Below are positions 1-6,780 of a stretch of DNA of 13,920 nucleotides, in pieces. Source of the stretch: CAZDEK01 sp964504625 (GTDB lineage: Bacteria > Patescibacteriota > Saccharimonadia > CAILAD01 > GCA-016700035); contig CAZDEK010000017.1 in the NCBI GenBank assembly GCA_964504625.1, positions 1 to 13,920 on the forward strand, read 5' to 3'. The notes beneath the pieces were generated by a model. That model was not told the origin of the DNA. It did no database searches and saw only the letters and a list, made by a program, of their open reading frames with translations. Positions within the stretch are counted from its first letter, which is position 1. Each line of letters starts with the position of its first letter. A program made the translations under genes and the position numbers.

Positions 1-210
1 AGGTTGCTGCTGGCGATAAGTTGGACTAGATAACAACTTTTCCTCGTCATATATCATCTATTGGCCAAAATGCAACCTAGCTGGTACACTAGTGGGAGCA
101 AGTTTTCGAAGATCTACCGTCAGACTAGTAATGCCCACGTGGCAGAAGTGAATCTCGGCTAGAACTATAAAGCTTGAGAAAGAATAACGATAAATAAGGT
201 TTTAGATTTA
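1..210. other. Gene-free left edge and leader of the RRM gene
   Basis: No credible coding sequence is visible here. Near the edge, AAGTTG (18-23) and CAACTT (34-39) form a weak inverted repeat followed by TTTT, which could be the end of an upstream plus-strand transcript (low confidence). The rest holds a probable promoter (61-90) and a ~110-base leader for the RRM gene. The leader contains a short hairpin candidate, TGCC/GGCA, around 131-143 and becomes AT-rich just before the start codon. Confidence 0.4.
61..90 (+). promoter_or_regulatory. Probable sigma-70 promoter of the RRM gene
   Basis: TTGGCC (61-66) is followed by 18 bases and an extended -10, TGG-TACACT (82-90). The predicted transcription start near 97 would leave a leader of about 114 bases before the ATG at 211. 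A second, weaker possibility is GATAAA near 190. This is inferred from motif spacing only. Confidence 0.4.
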
Positions 211-495
211 ATGTCAATGAAACTGTATGTTGGTGGCCTTGCCTACCGCATGACCGAACAAGAATTAGAAGAAGTGTTTGCCGCTCACGGTACCGTGACA
301 AGCGCAACCATCATCACCGACCGCGATAGTGGTCAATCGAAGGGCTTTGGCTTTGTCGAGATGGAAGACGCTGAGGCTGCCAAGAAAGCAATCGACGCAT
401 TGAACGGCACGGAAGTTGCCGGTCGCAACATTGTGGTCAGCGAAGCTCGTCCGCGTGAAGATCGTCGCCCAAGTGGCGGTGGCTACCGCAACTAA
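211..495 (+). CDS. Small RRM-domain RNA-binding protein
   Basis: This 94-residue protein is a single RNA recognition motif of the bacterial/cyanobacterial Rbp (glycine-rich RNA-binding) type. RNP2 is LYVGGL at residues 5-10 and RNP1 is KGFGFVEM at 44-51, with aromatic residues in the expected RNA-contact positions. A short Arg/Gly-rich tail (about 79-94) ends the protein, much shorter than the glycine-rich tails of plant homologues. It should bind single-stranded RNA in the cytoplasm; its targets are unknown. The ATG at 211 is chosen because a weak AAGG lies about 11 bases upstream; the ATG at 217 (residue 3) is possible but further from it. The gene stands alone, has a long leader, and ends at a strong terminator shared with typA on the opposite strand. 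Related Rbp proteins in cyanobacteria are often cold-induced through long leaders; whether that applies here is unknown. Confidence 0.93.
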   Translation: MSMKLYVGGLAYRMTEQELEEVFAAHGTVTSATIITDRDSGQSKGFGFVEMEDAEAAKKAIDALNGTEVAGRNIVVSEARPREDRRPSGGGYRN

Positions 496-509
496 CACCT
501 GTTGCTAGC

Positions 510-544
510 ACTAAAAAACCAGGACTATGCCCTGGTTTTTTAGT
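510..544. terminator. Bidirectional intrinsic terminator between the RRM gene and typA
   Basis: A perfect 14-bp inverted repeat (510-523 with 531-544) with a 7-base loop has a CCAGG/CCTGG core flanked by A6 and T6 tracts. It therefore gives a hairpin plus U-tract on both strands and can end both convergent genes. Confidence 0.92.
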
Positions 545-565
545 ATCCTTAAAGAGCAATAGGGG

Positions 566-2389
566 TCATTTCTTCTGAGCTTTTTTGCGGATATTCGCAT
601 CCAGCTCGCGCTTGCGCAAGCGCAAACTTTTCGGTGTCACTTCGACGAGCTCATCATTCTCGATAAAGTCGAGACATTCTTCCAGACTAAGTTCTATCGC
701 AGGTGTCAGCTGCACCACCCCATCACTACTACTTGAACGCATATTCGTGAGGTGCTTTTCCTTACAGACGTTTACTTCGAGATCATCACCGCGCGAATTC
801 AAGCCAACAATCTGGCCAGCGTAGACCTTCTGAGCCGGACCAATAAAGGTCACGCCCCGCTGTTGGGCGCTTTGCAGGGCGTACGGCGTCGTTGTACCGG
901 ATTCAAAGGCGATGAGCACCCCATTACGCAGTTGCTTCAGCGACTCGCCGATTGGCTGATAGCCAATAATGACCGAATTCATGATGACCGTGCCCTTGGT
1001 TGCTGTAAGCAATATATTGCGGAGACCAATCAGTACTCGGGTCGGCAGCTCATAGACGAGTTTGGTCACACCCTTCGACGTGACGAACTGCTCTTTGAGC
1101 TCTGCCCGCCGTTTGCCGAGCTCCATTTGCACAACCCCGACATGTTCTTCGGGGACTTCGATAATCAATTCTTCAGTCGGCTCTTCGACTCGCCCATCAA
1201 CTTCTTGCGTGACAACTTGCGGTCGACCGACTTCCATCTCGAAGCCTTCGCGCCGCATTGCTTCGATCAGCACGCTCAAATGCAGCTCACCACGACCGCT
1301 GACCAGATAGCCAAGCCCCGTATCTTCGACGTGCAAACCAATGTTCGTCTCAAGCTCTCGATGTAACCGCTCGCCAATCTGTTGGCCAGTCACAAACTGG
1401 CCTTCCTGACCCTTAAATGGACTCGTGTTCGGGCCAATATATATTTTCAAGGTCGGTGCTTCTACCTCCAGCACTGGCAGAGCTTCCGGATGCGTCGCAT
1501 CAGCTACCGTCTCACCAATCTTAACATCACCGAGCCCGGTCAATCGGGCGATATCACCTGCCACAGCCTCATCGACACCGACCGTATCAATCCCCTGGCT
1601 CAAGAAAACCGTCTCAACTTTCGCGCGCACCTGCGAGCCGTCGCGCTTACAAACCATGACTGGATCACCGGCCTTCACGCGTCCACGGGTGATGCGGCCG
1701 ATGGCGTGCTTACCAGTGTAGCTGTCATACGCCAGTGCCGAGACGAGCATTTGCAACGGAGCCTCGACCTCCACTACTGGGGCTGGCACTTGCTTGATAA
1801 TCGCCTGAAAGATCGGCTCCAGGTCCGCCTGCCCCTCAAGGTTTTCAGGCAGCTTTTCCCATGACTTCCCCTCACGCGCAATCGCGTAATACACGGGATA
1901 ATGCAGCTGATCTTCATGGACTGCGAGCTCGAGAAAGAGATCCGCTAGTTCATTCTCCACTTCGTCAATGCGCGACGCCGATTTATCAATTTTATTAATG
2001 ACTACGATCGGTTTGAGTCCGCGCGCTAGGGCTTGTTGCAAGACGAACTTAGTCTGTGGCATAGCTCCCTCTTGCGCGTCGACGACCAGTAAGCAACCAT
2101 CAGCCATGCCAAGCGTGCGCTCAACCTCACCACTAAAATCGGCGTGGCCAGGCGTATCGATGATATTTATTCGGTGCTCACCATGCTGAACCGCCGTAAT
2201 TTTCGCCGTGATAGTGATGCCGCGTTCTTTCTCCTGATCACCACTATCCATGATCAGCGTCTGGCTCATCTCGGCCTGATTATGCCGAAACGCCTGGGAC
2301 TGCTTCAATAGCTCGTCGACCAGGCTGGTCTTACCATGATCGACGTGCGCGATGATGGCGATATTGCGGATGAATTCAGGTTTCTGCAT
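566..2389 (-). CDS. typA: Translational GTPase TypA/BipA
   Basis: TypA (BipA) is a ribosome-binding GTPase of the EF-G family linked to stress adaptation and large-subunit assembly. GTPase motifs, numbered on the 608-residue form: G1 AHVDHGKT (15-22), G2 RGIT (57-60), G3 DTPGH (79-83), G4 NKID (133-136). The EF-G-like domains II, III and V and the TypA-specific C-terminal domain follow, and total length is normal for the family. The G5 region reads YYAIA (about 168-172) where most family members have a YASA-like sequence. The reading frame opens with TTG at 2392, but the adjacent ATG at 2389 is preferred, giving 607 residues and starting MQKPEFIRN. No Shine-Dalgarno is visible; instead a terminator-like hairpin and T6 lie directly in front. 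The gene converges on the RRM gene and ends with TGA. Confidence 0.98.
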   Translation of the reverse strand: MQKPEFIRNIAIIAHVDHGKTSLVDELLKQSQAFRHNQAEMSQTLIMDSGDQEKERGITITAKITAVQHGEHRINIIDTPGHADFSGEVERTLGMADGCLLVVDAQEGAMPQTKFVLQQALARGLKPIVVINKIDKSASRIDEVENELADLFLELAVHEDQLHYPVYYAIAREGKSWEKLPENLEGQADLEPIFQAIIKQVPAPVVEVEAPLQMLVSALAYDSYTGKHAIGRITRGRVKAGDPVMVCKRDGSQVRAKVETVFLSQGIDTVGVDEAVAGDIARLTGLGDVKIGETVADATHPEALPVLEVEAPTLKIYIGPNTSPFKGQEGQFVTGQQIGERLHRELETNIGLHVEDTGLGYLVSGRGELHLSVLIEAMRREGFEMEVGRPQVVTQEVDGRVEEPTEELIIEVPEEHVGVVQMELGKRRAELKEQFVTSKGVTKLVYELPTRVLIGLRNILLTATKGTVIMNSVIIGYQPIGESLKQLRNGVLIAFESGTTTPYALQSAQQRGVTFIGPAQKVYAGQIVGLNSRGDDLEVNVCKEKHLTNMRSSSSDGVVQLTPAIELSLEECLDFIENDELVEVTPKSLRLRKRELDANIRKKAQKK

Positions 2390-2394
2390 CAAAT

Positions 2395-2413
2395 AAAAAA
2401 GCGCCGTGGGCGC
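2395..2413 (-). terminator. Terminator-like hairpin directly in front of typA
   Basis: Read on the minus strand, GCGCC-CAC-GGCGC forms a 5-bp, 3-base-loop hairpin followed by T6 (2400-2395). It could end the upstream DUF1801-like gene. The typA ATG (2389) starts only five bases after the T-tract, so the hairpin also sits in the typA leader if the promoter at 2429-2436 is used. Confidence 0.65.
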
Positions 2414-2428
2414 TGCATTAGCCAGGTA

Positions 2429-2436
2429 ATTATACC
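2429..2436 (-). promoter_or_regulatory. Extended -10 promoter candidate for typA
   Basis: On the minus strand TGG-TATAAT reads from about 2437 to 2429, a perfect -10 with the TGn extension. No good -35 is seen 16-18 bases further upstream. Transcription would start near 2422, leaving a leader of about 33 bases that is almost entirely the hairpin and T-tract at 2395-2413. Confidence 0.6.
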
Positions 2437-2448
2437 ATATTTTTTAGA

Positions 2449-2838
2449 CTACTTACCTAGATTCAGCTTGACAGCCGATCGAATCAGCTCTGAGAAATCT
2501 TTGTCAGAAATCGCGTCATTTTCATAGATGTCGATCGCTCGACGGCCACCACCAGCAACACCAGAGGTAAATAGGCCTGTCGGATCAGGCAGCTGGCCAC
2601 CTTTGAGAAACGTCAGTTTCAGATGATCCTTGTAAACTTCACCAGTACAAATCATGCCACGATGCGACCAGACCGGTACGCCAGTCATATTATTCGACGG
2701 TTTGCGCCATTTGACCTCTTCGACTACATCAGGATCAGCTGATTTGATGAGCTCGCGAATGTATTGTAATCTCTCGCCACGCCAATCGGCGAGTTCTCGG
2801 ATTTGGGCGTCAATTTCTTGCTGATCAGCTGAAGTCAT
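2449..2838 (-). CDS. DUF1801-like (YdhG/YdeI family) protein
   Basis: The protein matches the DUF1801/YdhG fold by its signature: an early VEEVKWRKPSN segment, PVWSHRGMICTGE, then KLTFLKGGQLPDP and a Gly-rich RRAIDI segment. The fold is a small alpha/beta domain in bacterial cytoplasmic proteins without an established enzymatic activity. A TTG-initiated frame extends to 2862 (137 residues), but ATG 2838 (129 residues, starting MTSADQQE) is preferred. A possible -10 (TATATT at 2870-2865) would place the transcription start inside the extra segment, and a GAG lies a short distance before this ATG. The gene follows tRNA-Gln by 35 bases with no terminator between them, so read-through from the tRNA promoter is possible. 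It ends just upstream of the typA promoter. Confidence 0.8.
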   Translation of the reverse strand: MTSADQQEIDAQIRELADWRGERLQYIRELIKSADPDVVEEVKWRKPSNNMTGVPVWSHRGMICTGEVYKDHLKLTFLKGGQLPDPTGLFTSGVAGGGRRAIDIYENDAISDKDFSELIRSAVKLNLGK

Positions 2839-2873
2839 AAAGTTCTCGAGTTTAGTATTCAATCAATATAACT

Positions 2874-2948
2874 TGGCTGGGGCGGTAGGATTCGAACCTA
2901 CGGTCTCTTGAGCCAGAATCAAGCGCCTTACCACTTGGCCACGCCCCA
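2874..2948 (-). tRNA. tRNA-Gln (anticodon CUG)
   Basis: The 75-base minus-strand cloverleaf has acceptor TGGGGCG pairing with CGCCCCA, discriminator G, and CCA encoded in the gene. The D-stem is GCC/GGC, the anticodon stem CTTGA/TCAAG with loop TTCTGGC (anticodon CTG at its centre), and the T-arm GTAGG-TTCGAAT-CCTAC. The TGGGG start resembles bacterial tRNA-Gln. It reads CAG codons; a CAA-reading tRNA-Gln(UUG) is not in this window. Confidence 0.96.
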
Positions 2949-2974
2949 ATAATTGCATCTCGCGATACCGCCGA

Positions 2975-2980
2975 ATTATA
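2975..2980 (-). promoter_or_regulatory. -10 box of the tRNA-Gln promoter
   Basis: A perfect TATAAT on the minus strand lies 26 bases upstream of the mature tRNA start, so the precursor leader would be about 20 bases. TTGACT, part of the preceding terminator's T-tract, lies 22 bases further upstream, too far for a normal -35. Confidence 0.6.
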
Positions 2981-3004
2981 CCGAATTCTCGGAGAAAATA
3001 CCAG

Positions 3005-3054
3005 TCAAAAAAGTAATGCCCGGTATGCGTCCACGAAGGAACACATACCGGGCA
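3005..3054 (-). terminator. Intrinsic terminator of nrdJ
   Basis: A perfect 11-bp inverted repeat (3017-3027 with 3044-3054, TGCCCGGTATG arm) is followed on the minus strand by TTACTTTTTT. It lies just past the nrdJ stop at 3067. Confidence 0.9.
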
Positions 3055-3066
3055 CAGTGCTTACGG

Positions 3067-5748
3067 CTAGCTACAGCCGCTGGTGGTACCGCACGTGGCG
3101 CAGACAAAGCAACTGCCCGCCCGCTGCATGTGAGTGCCACACGAACCGCACATGGGCGCATTCGGATCGTTCATGACGACCTGCACCGGTGCCGGCGTGG
3201 CCGCAGTCGGCGTCATCACCGGCTCTGCCACCTGCTGAGCCACCCGCTCATCGGTGGAGAAGATGTGCAAACGCTCCCGCGTTTCGACAGACAGGAAGTC
3301 GAGCGCCAATCGCCGGAAGATGTAATCCAGCAAGCTGTTGGCGATGCGCACATCCGGATCATCGGTCATACCCCGCGGCTCGAACTGCGTGCCGACGTAC
3401 TTGCGCACGTACGCCTCGAGCGGAACGCCCTTCTGCAATCCCAGCGAGATGGCGATACCGAAGTTGTCCATGATGCCGGACAACGTCGAGCCCTGCTTGG
3501 TGATGTTGAAGAAGATCTCCGCCGGCTGACCGTTCTCGAACAGGCCAACGTTGACGAAGCCCTTCACGTCGGCCACGCGAAACTCGTAGTTGCGCGCCTG
3601 CCGGCTGCGTGGCAGCTCATGCTTGGTCGCCAGCTCCGTCGTCTGCTCACCCTCCTTGGAAGCAGACGATGCGAGGGGCTGCGCCACCTTGCAGTTGTCA
3701 CGGTAGATCGCGATGGCCTTCAAGCCCAGGCGCCAGGCCTCCACATAGAGCTGCTCGACCTCCTCGACCGTCACCGTTTCCGGCATGTTGACGGTCTTCG
3801 AGATCGCACCCGACAGGAACGGCTGGACCGCCGCCATCATGTGGACATGCCCCTGGTAGTGGATGAAGTTTTCACCCACAGCTGTGGCGAAGACCTCGAC
3901 ATGCTCCGGCTTGAGGCCCGGTGCGCCGACGATGGACTTCGTCTGCTCGAGATGTGCCACGATGGCCTCGACAGCATGAGGCGAGTAGCCGAGCGTCAGC
4001 AGGGCACGCGGCACCGTCTGATTGACGATTGACATGGAGCCACCGCCGACCAGCTGCTTGTCCTTGACGAGTGCGAAGTCTGGTTCGATGCCGGTGGTGT
4101 CGCAGTCCATCATGAAGCCGATGGTGCCGGTCGGAGCCAGCACCGAAGCCTGAGAGTTACGCACTCCCGACTCGGTTGCCGCGTCCACGACCTGCGACCA
4201 GATCTCGCGAGCCATCATGATGAGCTCATTCGCCAGAGGACTCGGTGAGATCTCATCGGCCTTGGTGCGATGCTGCGTGAGCACCTTGATGGTAGCCTGA
4301 CGATCAGCCTCGAAGCCTGTGAAGGACCCAAGACGCGCCGCCATGCGAGTACTGGTGAGATAGCTCTGGCCAGTCAACGTGGCCGTGATAGCCGCAGCCA
4401 GCGAACGCCCCTCCTCGGAGTCGTAAGGCAGTCCGACGGCCATCAGCAGAGCGCCAAGGTTGGCGTAGCCGATACCCAGCTGACGGTAGGCCCGGCTGAC
4501 CTGAGCGATCGACTCGGTCGGGTAGTCGGCGTTGCCCACCAGGATGTCCTGGGCGATGAAGATCACTTCCGTGACATGACGGAAGTCGTCGATGCGGAAG
4601 GCACCGTCATCGCCGAGGAACTTCATCAGGTTGAGGCTAGCGAGGTTGCAGCTCGAGTTGTCGAGATGCATATACTCGCTGCAAGGGTTCGAGCCATTGA
4701 TGCGGCCGGCCGACGGCGTAGTGTGCCAGTCGTTGATGATGCTGTCGTACTGCATGCCCGGATCAGCACAGGCCCAGGCGGCCTCAGCGATGCGTCGCAT
4801 GAGCTGACGAGCCGGCACTTCGGCCACGACTTCACCAGACACACGAGCCCGAAGCTGCCAGCTGCCATCCTCCTCGTAAGCATGCATGAACTCGTCGCTG
4901 ACACGCACGCTGTTATTAGCGTTCTGGTACGGCAACCAGCTGGCATGCTTGCCATCAAAGCCCATGTCGAACTTGAACCCAAGGCTTTCAGCCTGCTTCA
5001 GCACTCGCGCCATATCCTCGGCTTCCTGCTTGCAGGCAATGAAGTCGAGAACGTCTGGATGGTCGACGTCGAGAATCACCATCTTGGCCGCCCGACGGGT
5101 CTTGCCACCAGACTTGATGGCATTGGCACTCGAGTCGGCTGCCTGCATGAAGGCCAGGGGGCCTGAGCTGGTGTTGGCACTGCCGCCGATTGGCTCCATG
5201 GAGCCCCTCAAACGCGACAGATTGGCACCAGCCCCCGAGCCGCCCTGAAAGATGGCTGCTTCATTCGCCCACCAGTCCTTGATGGACGCCATCGAGTCGT
5301 CGACCGAAAGAATGAAGCAGGCACTGGCCTGCTGTGGCGTGTTCGGCACACCGATGTTGAACCACACCGGTGAATTGAAAGCCGCCATCTGATGCAGCAG
5401 GATGTAGGTGAGCTCGTCGTGGAAGCAGTCGCGCTCCTCATCGCCGGCGAAGTAGCCGTCACGCTCACCCCAGGCCGTGATGGTGTTCACAACCCGGCCG
5501 ATGAGCTGCCTGAGGCTGAACTCGCGCTCGGGTGTTCCGAGGGAGCCACGGAAGTACTTCTGTGCCACGATGTTCGTGGCGTTCTGCGACCAGTTGACCG
5601 GAAACTCAATCCCCGTCTGTTCGAAGACGACGTTGCCGGTCTTGTGGTTGATGAGCCGTGACTGGCGCAGCTCCCACGCGACCGACTCATAGGGGTCGAC
5701 ACCTGCCTCGGTATAGCGACGCGTGAGACCCAGACTTGGCTGATCCAT
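3067..5748 (-). CDS. nrdJ: Adenosylcobalamin-dependent class II ribonucleotide reductase
   Basis: This enzyme reduces ribonucleotides to deoxyribonucleotides using a 5'-deoxyadenosyl radical from coenzyme B12. It works without a small subunit and regardless of oxygen. Length is 893 residues. The expected active-site set is present: Cys144 (SACF) and Cys367 (SSCNLAS) as the redox pair, Cys356 in NPCSE as the thiyl radical cysteine with Asn354 and Glu358. The 11-residue gap between the last two cysteines equals that in Thermotoga NrdJ. Further motifs are QGGSGAGANLSRLRG (about 168-182) and LAPTGTIGFMMDCDTTGIEPDF (from 537). The C-terminus is a cysteine-rich zinc-ribbon/redox tail (C867, C870, C880, C883, C886, C892). 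No N-terminal ATP-cone is apparent. The ATG at 5748 has AGGAAG upstream. The gene has its own promoter and terminator. It looks more GC-rich than typA by eye. Confidence 0.97.
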   Translation of the reverse strand: MDQPSLGLTRRYTEAGVDPYESVAWELRQSRLINHKTGNVVFEQTGIEFPVNWSQNATNIVAQKYFRGSLGTPEREFSLRQLIGRVVNTITAWGERDGYFAGDEERDCFHDELTYILLHQMAAFNSPVWFNIGVPNTPQQASACFILSVDDSMASIKDWWANEAAIFQGGSGAGANLSRLRGSMEPIGGSANTSSGPLAFMQAADSSANAIKSGGKTRRAAKMVILDVDHPDVLDFIACKQEAEDMARVLKQAESLGFKFDMGFDGKHASWLPYQNANNSVRVSDEFMHAYEEDGSWQLRARVSGEVVAEVPARQLMRRIAEAAWACADPGMQYDSIINDWHTTPSAGRINGSNPCSEYMHLDNSSCNLASLNLMKFLGDDGAFRIDDFRHVTEVIFIAQDILVGNADYPTESIAQVSRAYRQLGIGYANLGALLMAVGLPYDSEEGRSLAAAITATLTGQSYLTSTRMAARLGSFTGFEADRQATIKVLTQHRTKADEISPSPLANELIMMAREIWSQVVDAATESGVRNSQASVLAPTGTIGFMMDCDTTGIEPDFALVKDKQLVGGGSMSIVNQTVPRALLTLGYSPHAVEAIVAHLEQTKSIVGAPGLKPEHVEVFATAVGENFIHYQGHVHMMAAVQPFLSGAISKTVNMPETVTVEEVEQLYVEAWRLGLKAIAIYRDNCKVAQPLASSASKEGEQTTELATKHELPRSRQARNYEFRVADVKGFVNVGLFENGQPAEIFFNITKQGSTLSGIMDNFGIAISLGLQKGVPLEAYVRKYVGTQFEPRGMTDDPDVRIANSLLDYIFRRLALDFLSVETRERLHIFSTDERVAQQVAEPVMTPTAATPAPVQVVMNDPNAPMCGSCGTHMQRAGSCFVCATCGTTSGCS

Positions 5749-5782
5749 ACGGATCTTCCTTTCTCTTGAGAGATGTGAAGGT

Positions 5783-5831
5783 ACGCTGTCTATAGCGTAA
5801 GCCTAAGTATTATATACACCACATACAGTGA
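5783..5831 (-). promoter_or_regulatory. nrdJ promoter with two NrdR-box-like sites
   Basis: A minus-strand TATAAT (5814-5809) is the best -10, with a transcription start near 5802 and no clear -35. Two 16-base sites flank it: 5816-5831 and 5783-5798 (the latter with perfect ACGCT/AGCGT arms). Each matches the NrdR consensus ACACWATATATWGTGT at about 12 of 16 positions by hand alignment. Their start-to-start distance is 33 bases, about three helical turns, as is usual for paired NrdR boxes. NrdR would repress nrdJ here; its gene is not in the window. Confidence 0.5.
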
Positions 5832-5900
5832 TCCACTAGGGGTTTGGCACCGCTTCGCGACTTAGCGCATCATAAAGTTGTGGAAAACCATCAAAGACTA

Positions 5901-5925
5901 GGCCCCTGTCACGAAGACAGGGGCC
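5901..5925 (-). terminator. Hairpin terminator of the lipase-like gene
   Basis: A perfect 10-bp inverted repeat (GGCCCCTGTC at 5901-5910 with 5916-5925) and a 5-base loop lie just past the stop of the minus-strand gene at 5936. The following minus-strand sequence is only moderately T-rich (TAGTCTTTGATGG), so termination may be imperfect. Confidence 0.7.
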
Positions 5926-5935
5926 AGTATGCCGT

Positions 5936-6637
5936 CTAGGCAACTACTCGAAGATTGGCTCGCTGTTCCAGCTCATCCAGCACCGACTCGATGTAGTGAT
6001 GCAGCGCCGGGTGCCAGATGACGCCCAGGTGCTCAGCCCAACCATCAACCAGCTCAATGCCGCGACTCCGTCGAAAGCCAGCTCGGATGAGGAGCCAATG
6101 GATTGCTTTCGGGCAAAGGATCACATTGTGTCCACCCTTGACCGTCGAAGCCACCCAAGGAACAACCAGCTCATCCAGCACCGAGTACAGCGAGTAGATA
6201 TTGTCAGCGATATAACTATCATCTTCCCGCCACTCCCTGAGTGTACGCGAATGCGCCGCCATGCCCCGTACCGCCGGCAACATGCGTAGCACACGCCCCA
6301 GATTAGCAAGACGAGTACCGTGAAATGGTGTCCCGAAGGCAAAGACTGCCTCGACGCTCGCTGGGTAGTACTTGGCATGATGAAAGGCGTGTAAGCCGCC
6401 TTGACTATGCCCGACGAGAATGAACCGCTGCTCGGGATGGCCAACGAAAACCGAACTTGCCAACTCGTCTGAAGCTTCATCCAGTGCGCCGAGCCCAGCT
6501 CGTGGCAATCCATGGATCCGTACAGGATACCCACGTTCGGCGAAGAGCTGTGCTAACGGCCGATAGACCGCTTCCCACTGCTGGAGCACAAAAGTACCCA
6601 TATAGATTTCTACGGAAGTATTGGCTAGCGGCGGCAT
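5936..6637 (-). CDS. Lipase-like alpha/beta hydrolase
   Basis: The 233-residue protein has the lipase-type alpha/beta-hydrolase plan. The nucleophile elbow GHSQGG is at 76-81 (Ser78), followed by GTPFHGTRLA (102-111), typical of triacylglycerol lipases. An acid in SVLDELVVP (Asp155) and a late histidine in AEHLGVIWHP (His203) complete a plausible Ser-Asp-His triad. The oxyanion-hole strand near the N-terminus reads IYMGTF where lipases usually have an HG pair. No signal peptide or membrane segment is seen, so it is probably cytoplasmic; the substrate is unknown, with fatty-acyl ester hydrolysis the likely class. The ATG at 6637 has GGGGGA closely upstream. It is divergent from a fatty-acid desaturase, so both may belong to one lipid-handling unit. 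Annotation as a general esterase would also be defensible. Confidence 0.85.
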   Translation of the reverse strand: MPPLANTSVEIYMGTFVLQQWEAVYRPLAQLFAERGYPVRIHGLPRAGLGALDEASDELASSVFVGHPEQRFILVGHSQGGLHAFHHAKYYPASVEAVFAFGTPFHGTRLANLGRVLRMLPAVRGMAAHSRTLREWREDDSYIADNIYSLYSVLDELVVPWVASTVKGGHNVILCPKAIHWLLIRAGFRRSRGIELVDGWAEHLGVIWHPALHHYIESVLDELEQRANLRVVA

Positions 6638-6668
6638 GGCTCCCCCTTTCGCCGGCTGCTAAGTTACG

Positions 6669-6717
6669 CGTCAATTGACGTTAGCGTCATCGTACGCTCC
6701 CATGCACCGCTTGACAA
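6669..6717 (-). promoter_or_regulatory. Lipase promoter overlapped by inverted repeats
   Basis: On the minus strand TTGTCA (6717-6712), 17 bases and TACGAT (6694-6689) form a promoter with a start near 6682. A perfect 12-bp palindrome CGTCAATTGACG (6669-6680) covers the first transcribed bases. An overlapping repeat TGACG-TTAG-CGTCA (6676-6689) spans the start to the -10. Binding at either would block the promoter, so this looks like an operator. The regulator is unknown. Confidence 0.5.
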
Positions 6718-6742
6718 GAAAATATGCGCCAACCTGAAAGTC

Positions 6743-6774
6743 TGCCATAATAGGGGCGAGCTTTCACTAGGAGG
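6743..6774 (+). promoter_or_regulatory. Desaturase extended -10 and strong ribosome binding site
   Basis: TGC-CATAAT (6743-6751) is an extended -10 without a good -35 at 17 bases. TTGACA at 6711-6716 is 29 bases away, too far to pair with it. AGGAGG (6769-6774) lies six bases before the ATG at 6781 and fixes the start. Confidence 0.6.
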
Positions 6775-6780
6775 TTTTCT

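Noticed and set aside
752..1864. Plus-strand open frames opposite typA
   Set aside because: They mirror a fully conserved typA frame and show no recognisable domain.
2953..4032. Long plus-strand open frame opposite nrdJ (359 codons), and a similar one at 4270-5166
   Set aside because: They are antisense to a complete, motif-verified nrdJ. Their composition is Arg/His-rich as expected from the complementary frame, and no ribosome binding site or domain is seen.
5749..5935. Cobalamin riboswitch upstream of nrdJ
   Set aside because: No B12-box-like conserved core was found on either strand; the region holds only the promoter, the NrdR-like sites and the downstream hairpin of the lipase gene.
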